A stretch of 9,103 bases of DNA from CAZSMC01 sp964607755. GTDB taxonomy: Bacteria; Zhuqueibacterota; Zhuqueibacteria; Residuimicrobiales; Krinioviventaceae. The number at the start of each line of letters is the position of its first letter. Position 1 is the stretch's first letter. The notes beneath the pieces are model-generated. The model saw only the letters and a program-made list of their open reading frames with translations, did not search any database and was not told where the DNA came from. Location of the stretch: assembly GCA_964607755.1 (NCBI GenBank), contig CAZSMC010000113.1, forward strand, positions 1 through 9,103. The letters run 5' to 3'. The translations under genes were made by a program, and so were the position numbers. Below, in pieces: positions 6,663-9,103 of this stretch.

Positions 6663-7792
6663 ACATATTCCGGTTTGGCCCCTTTTTGCCGCCGGAACCG
6701 GATATTCGCCCGGCGTGCCTGAAAATCGAGAAAATTACTGCACGACGACACTTCGAGCCATTTTTCGATACCCTCAGCCCATATTTCCAGATCATAACAT
6801 TTAGCTGCGGCGAAACTCAAGTCTCCGCTGGCCAGGTTGAGCACGCGGTAAGGCAGTTCCAAAGCCTGCAGCACTTCTTCCGCCTCCGCCAGCAGCGATT
6901 CGAGAGCATCGTACGAATCTTCCGGTTTCACAAAACGCACCATTTCGACTTTGTTGAATTGATGGATGCGCATCAGGCCGCGGGTATCCTTGCCATAGGC
7001 CCCGGCTTCGCGGCGGAAACACGGCGTATAAGCCGTGTATTTGATAGGCATGTCGTCACCGGAGAGCATTTCGCCGCGGTGCAGATTTGTGACCGGCACC
7101 TCGGCGGTGGGGATGAGAAACAGGTCGTCTTGCTCGATCAAATACATATCATCTTCCAGCTTGGGGAGCTGGCCGGTGCCAAACATAACCTCTCGTTTGG
7201 TGATGAACGGCGGAAAGATTTCTGTATAGCCGTGCTTTTCAACGTGCATGTCAATCATAAAATTGATCAGAGCCCGCTCCAACCGGGCGCCCAGACCGCG
7301 ATAGCTGACGAAAAAAGAACCGGACAAATTTGATCCGCGCTGGAAATCGATGAGTCCCAATTTTTCAGCGCATTCATAGTGGGGCACAGGTTTATAATCT
7401 TTTTCAGCAAATTCGCCCCACGAACGCACAAACGCATTATCTTCTTCGCCGCCAATGGGAACGGATTCATGCGGGATGTTTGGGATGCAGATTTGAATGT
7501 CATAGATTTGCTGCTCAATATCGCGTCGTTTTTCGTTTTTCTTTTGGATATCACTTGAGAGCTGGCGCATTTCCGCAATGACATCAGAAGCATCTTGCCC
7601 GGAGCGTTTCATCTCGGCAATCTTTTTATTGACTTTATTCTGCTTTGCCTTTGCCGATTCTACATCACCGATCAGTTGCCGGCGCTGCACATCCAGCTCT
7701 ATGAGTTTATCGACGTCGGCGCGTTCTCTTTTGGCATCAATTGCTTTTTTAACGAGATCAGGATGTTCGCGGATAAATTTCAAATCTAACAT
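6663..7792 (-). CDS. serS: Seryl-tRNA synthetase, C-terminus lost in the assembly gap
   Basis: The first 376 residues are visible; bacterial SerRS is usually 420-430. The enzyme charges tRNA-Ser with serine in the cytosol. The N-terminal MLDLKFIREHPDLVK and a long charged coiled-coil arm (about 25-105) match the tRNA-binding domain. The class II core shows a dimer-interface motif 1 region around YTEIFPPF (189-196), the serine-recognising TAE (229-231), motif 2 with CFRREAGAYGKDTRG (258-272) and IHQFNKVE (276-283), and EVSSCSNFLDFQARR (347-361). Motif 3, normally GSGLAxxRT with the ATP-binding Arg, and the closing PEVLRPYM lie in the gap. The ATG at 7792 has AAGGA six bases upstream. The gene follows the sugar transferase by 38 bases; no clear promoter is visible there. 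Confidence 0.95.
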
Positions 7793-7830
7793 GGACTGTC
7801 CTTGTCAGTTTGGGTTATTCTTTTTTTAAT

Positions 7831-9103
7831 CTATTGTCCTTTAAACTGCAGCATCACAAAGACCGTATAGACCATAATGCGAAAGTCAAGTCGTAAAGAT
7901 ACATTATCAATATAATACAAATCATATTCAAGTTTTTCTTTGACTGCCTCGATGGTGGTGTCATATTTTCCTTTGACCTGTGCCCAGCCGGTCACGCCCG
8001 GTTTGACCCGGTGCCGGCGAACGTAATAAGGATATTGGTGTTTGAGCTTGTCGACAAAATACGGACGCTCTGGTCGCGGCCCGACCAGACTCATATCTCC
8101 GATGAGTACATTAATGAGTTGCAGAAACTCGTCAAGCCGGGTTTTGCGCATTAATCTGCCGAGGCGGGTAATGCGGGGATCGTTTTCTTCAGCCCATACC
8201 GGTCCGGAATAGCGCTCGGCATCTTTGATCATGGAACGGAATTTAAAGATTGTGAAAACCTTGCCATGCTGGCCAACCCGCTTTTGCCGAAAAAAGACCG
8301 GGCCGGGTGAATCTATTTTAATGAGAATGGCAAAAAGAATTAAAAGCGGAGAAAATAGAACAAGACAAATCAATGCCACCATAAAATCAATGAGCCGCTT
8401 CACCCGTTTCTCCCACGGCTGCATAATTTCCGGATGAATTTCAATGAGCGGAAAGCCATAGATCTGGTTGGTGCGAGCCTGTCCCAGAATAATGTTGTAC
8501 ATATTCGGTTCAATTTTAATATGAACCGGCAAGTTCTCGCATTGGCCGATCACATTAATCACTTTTTTTGTCGGCACATTGCCGAGAGCTAAAATTACTT
8601 CCTCAACCTCGTACTGCTCGACAATATCGCCCAGCTTGCGGATATGCGACAGCACCGGGATATTCTTGTAATGGTCGTCTTCATGGCCTTTTTTCAGGCT
8701 AATAAAACCAATAATCCGGTAACCCAGTGCCGGATATTTTTGAATGCGGTCGAACATGTCCCTGGCATTGTCATTCCAGCCAATAATAAGGGTATTGCGC
8801 TGACCGATGCCTGCTTCCAGGAGTCGGCGCTCGATGGTGTGCAGCACCAGTCGTCCGCCGCCAACAACGGCTACCATCAGCGCCCAGTAGCTCAGGATCA
8901 TCATCCGGCCAAGCGTTGGTGTGCGGGTCAAATCCTGTTCCGGTTCAAATGTAACCACAAAAATGATAATAATGCCAATACTCACCGCCTTGAAAACAGC
9001 AATCAACTCATCAAATCTGGACTGCGTATACCACGACCGGTACACGCCCATAAAAAGAAATAGCAGGAACCAGAAGAGGTAGATGATGAGGGAGATTTGC
9101 AGA
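7831..9103 (-). CDS. Polyprenyl glycosylphosphotransferase (WbaP/WcaJ-type), 5' end outside the window
   Basis: The frame stays open to the window edge and 423 residues are visible; relatives are about 460-480, so roughly 40-60 are missing. The enzyme transfers a sugar-1-phosphate from a nucleotide sugar to undecaprenyl phosphate at the inner membrane, starting exopolysaccharide, capsule or O-antigen units. The Met at 9051 is internal: the codons before it encode a membrane segment (LIIYLFWFLLFLF). Counting from that Met, further hydrophobic segments are at about 22-34 and 50-63, a nucleotide-fold CoA_binding_3-type domain (TLIIGWNDNAR) at about 85-200, a membrane hairpin at 222-243, and the catalytic domain from DSPGPVFFRQKRVG (247-260) and FKFRSM (269-274). 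TRLDEFLQLINV (304-315) holds the catalytic Asp-Glu pair, followed by GDMSLVGPRPE (318-328) and KPGVTGWAQV (350-359). Which sugar it transfers cannot be read. Confidence 0.93.
   Translation of the reverse strand, partial: LQISLIIYLFWFLLFLFMGVYRSWYTQSRFDELIAVFKAVSIGIIIIFVVTFEPEQDLTRTPTLGRMMILSYWALMVAVVGGGRLVLHTIERRLLEAGIGQRNTLIIGWNDNARDMFDRIQKYPALGYRIIGFISLKKGHEDDHYKNIPVLSHIRKLGDIVEQYEVEEVILALGNVPTKKVINVIGQCENLPVHIKIEPNMYNIILGQARTNQIYGFPLIEIHPEIMQPWEKRVKRLIDFMVALICLVLFSPLLILFAILIKIDSPGPVFFRQKRVGQHGKVFTIFKFRSMIKDAERYSGPVWAEENDPRITRLGRLMRKTRLDEFLQLINVLIGDMSLVGPRPERPYFVDKLKHQYPYYVRRHRVKPGVTGWAQVKGKYDTTIEAVKEKLEYDLYYIDNVSLRLDFRIMVYTVFVMLQFKGQ

Noticed and set aside
6455..7333. A 292-codon plus-strand open frame running through the Ns
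   Set aside because: It is open only because Ns cannot hold stops and is antisense to serS and the phosphoesterase.
6191..7792. A genuine SerRS-phosphoesterase fusion protein
   Set aside because: The join consists only of Ns, both partners lack family core segments at the join, and a 100-N run is a placeholder. There is no evidence for fusion.
7793..7830. A terminator or promoter between the sugar transferase and serS
   Set aside because: The 38 bases hold an A-rich stretch and the serS SD site, but no stem and no convincing -35/-10 pair.
9049..9051. ATG at 9051 as the start of the sugar transferase
   Set aside because: The frame continues upstream to the window edge encoding a hydrophobic membrane segment, as expected for the family, so the Met is internal.

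Overview
The window looks like a draft-genome or metagenome scaffold (it carries a run of exactly 100 Ns) from a bacterium of the wider Bacteroidota/FCB group. The pointers are a DUF4835-family secreted protein, a PorV/PorQ-like outer-membrane barrel and a helix-hairpin-helix protein of a type common in that group. Most genes here have recognisable Shine-Dalgarno (SD) sites, which classical Bacteroidota largely lack. That favours a deeper relative such as the Ignavibacteriota, Calditrichota or KSB1 lineages, but this placement is inference. Coding density is very high; no intergenic stretch exceeds about 60 bases, and I see no RNA genes, mobile elements or CRISPR arrays.

Left part (2-3784): an envelope-protein cluster. 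Two minus-strand genes run right to left: a PorV/PorQ-like barrel protein (start near 2928) and a 653-residue exported protein joining a ComEA-like helix-hairpin-helix domain to a predicted outer-membrane beta barrel. A DUF4835-family secreted protein runs divergently on the plus strand from 2927. The best start codons of the two divergent genes share one CATG palindrome, each has a good SD site inside the other gene, and candidate promoters for each also lie inside the other gene. This is the most unusual arrangement in the window.

Right part (3817-9103): a tightly packed minus-strand run. In transcription order it holds a polyprenyl glycosylphosphotransferase of the WbaP/WcaJ type (5' end beyond the window), serS, a YfcE-like metallophosphoesterase, pyrF, pyrE and a YrbG-like calcium/cation antiporter. 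Gaps between genes are 14 to 38 bases apart from the assembly gap, so it is probably one or two transcripts. PyrE and PyrF catalyse the last two steps of UMP synthesis and sit next to each other. SerS lacks its C-terminal end and the phosphoesterase its N-terminal end because the N run falls between them; the continuous reading frame across the Ns is an artefact, not a fusion protein.

Most of the window is ordinary housekeeping DNA. The parts worth a second look are the shared divergent start, the HhH-barrel protein with its partners, and the true sequence under the gap.
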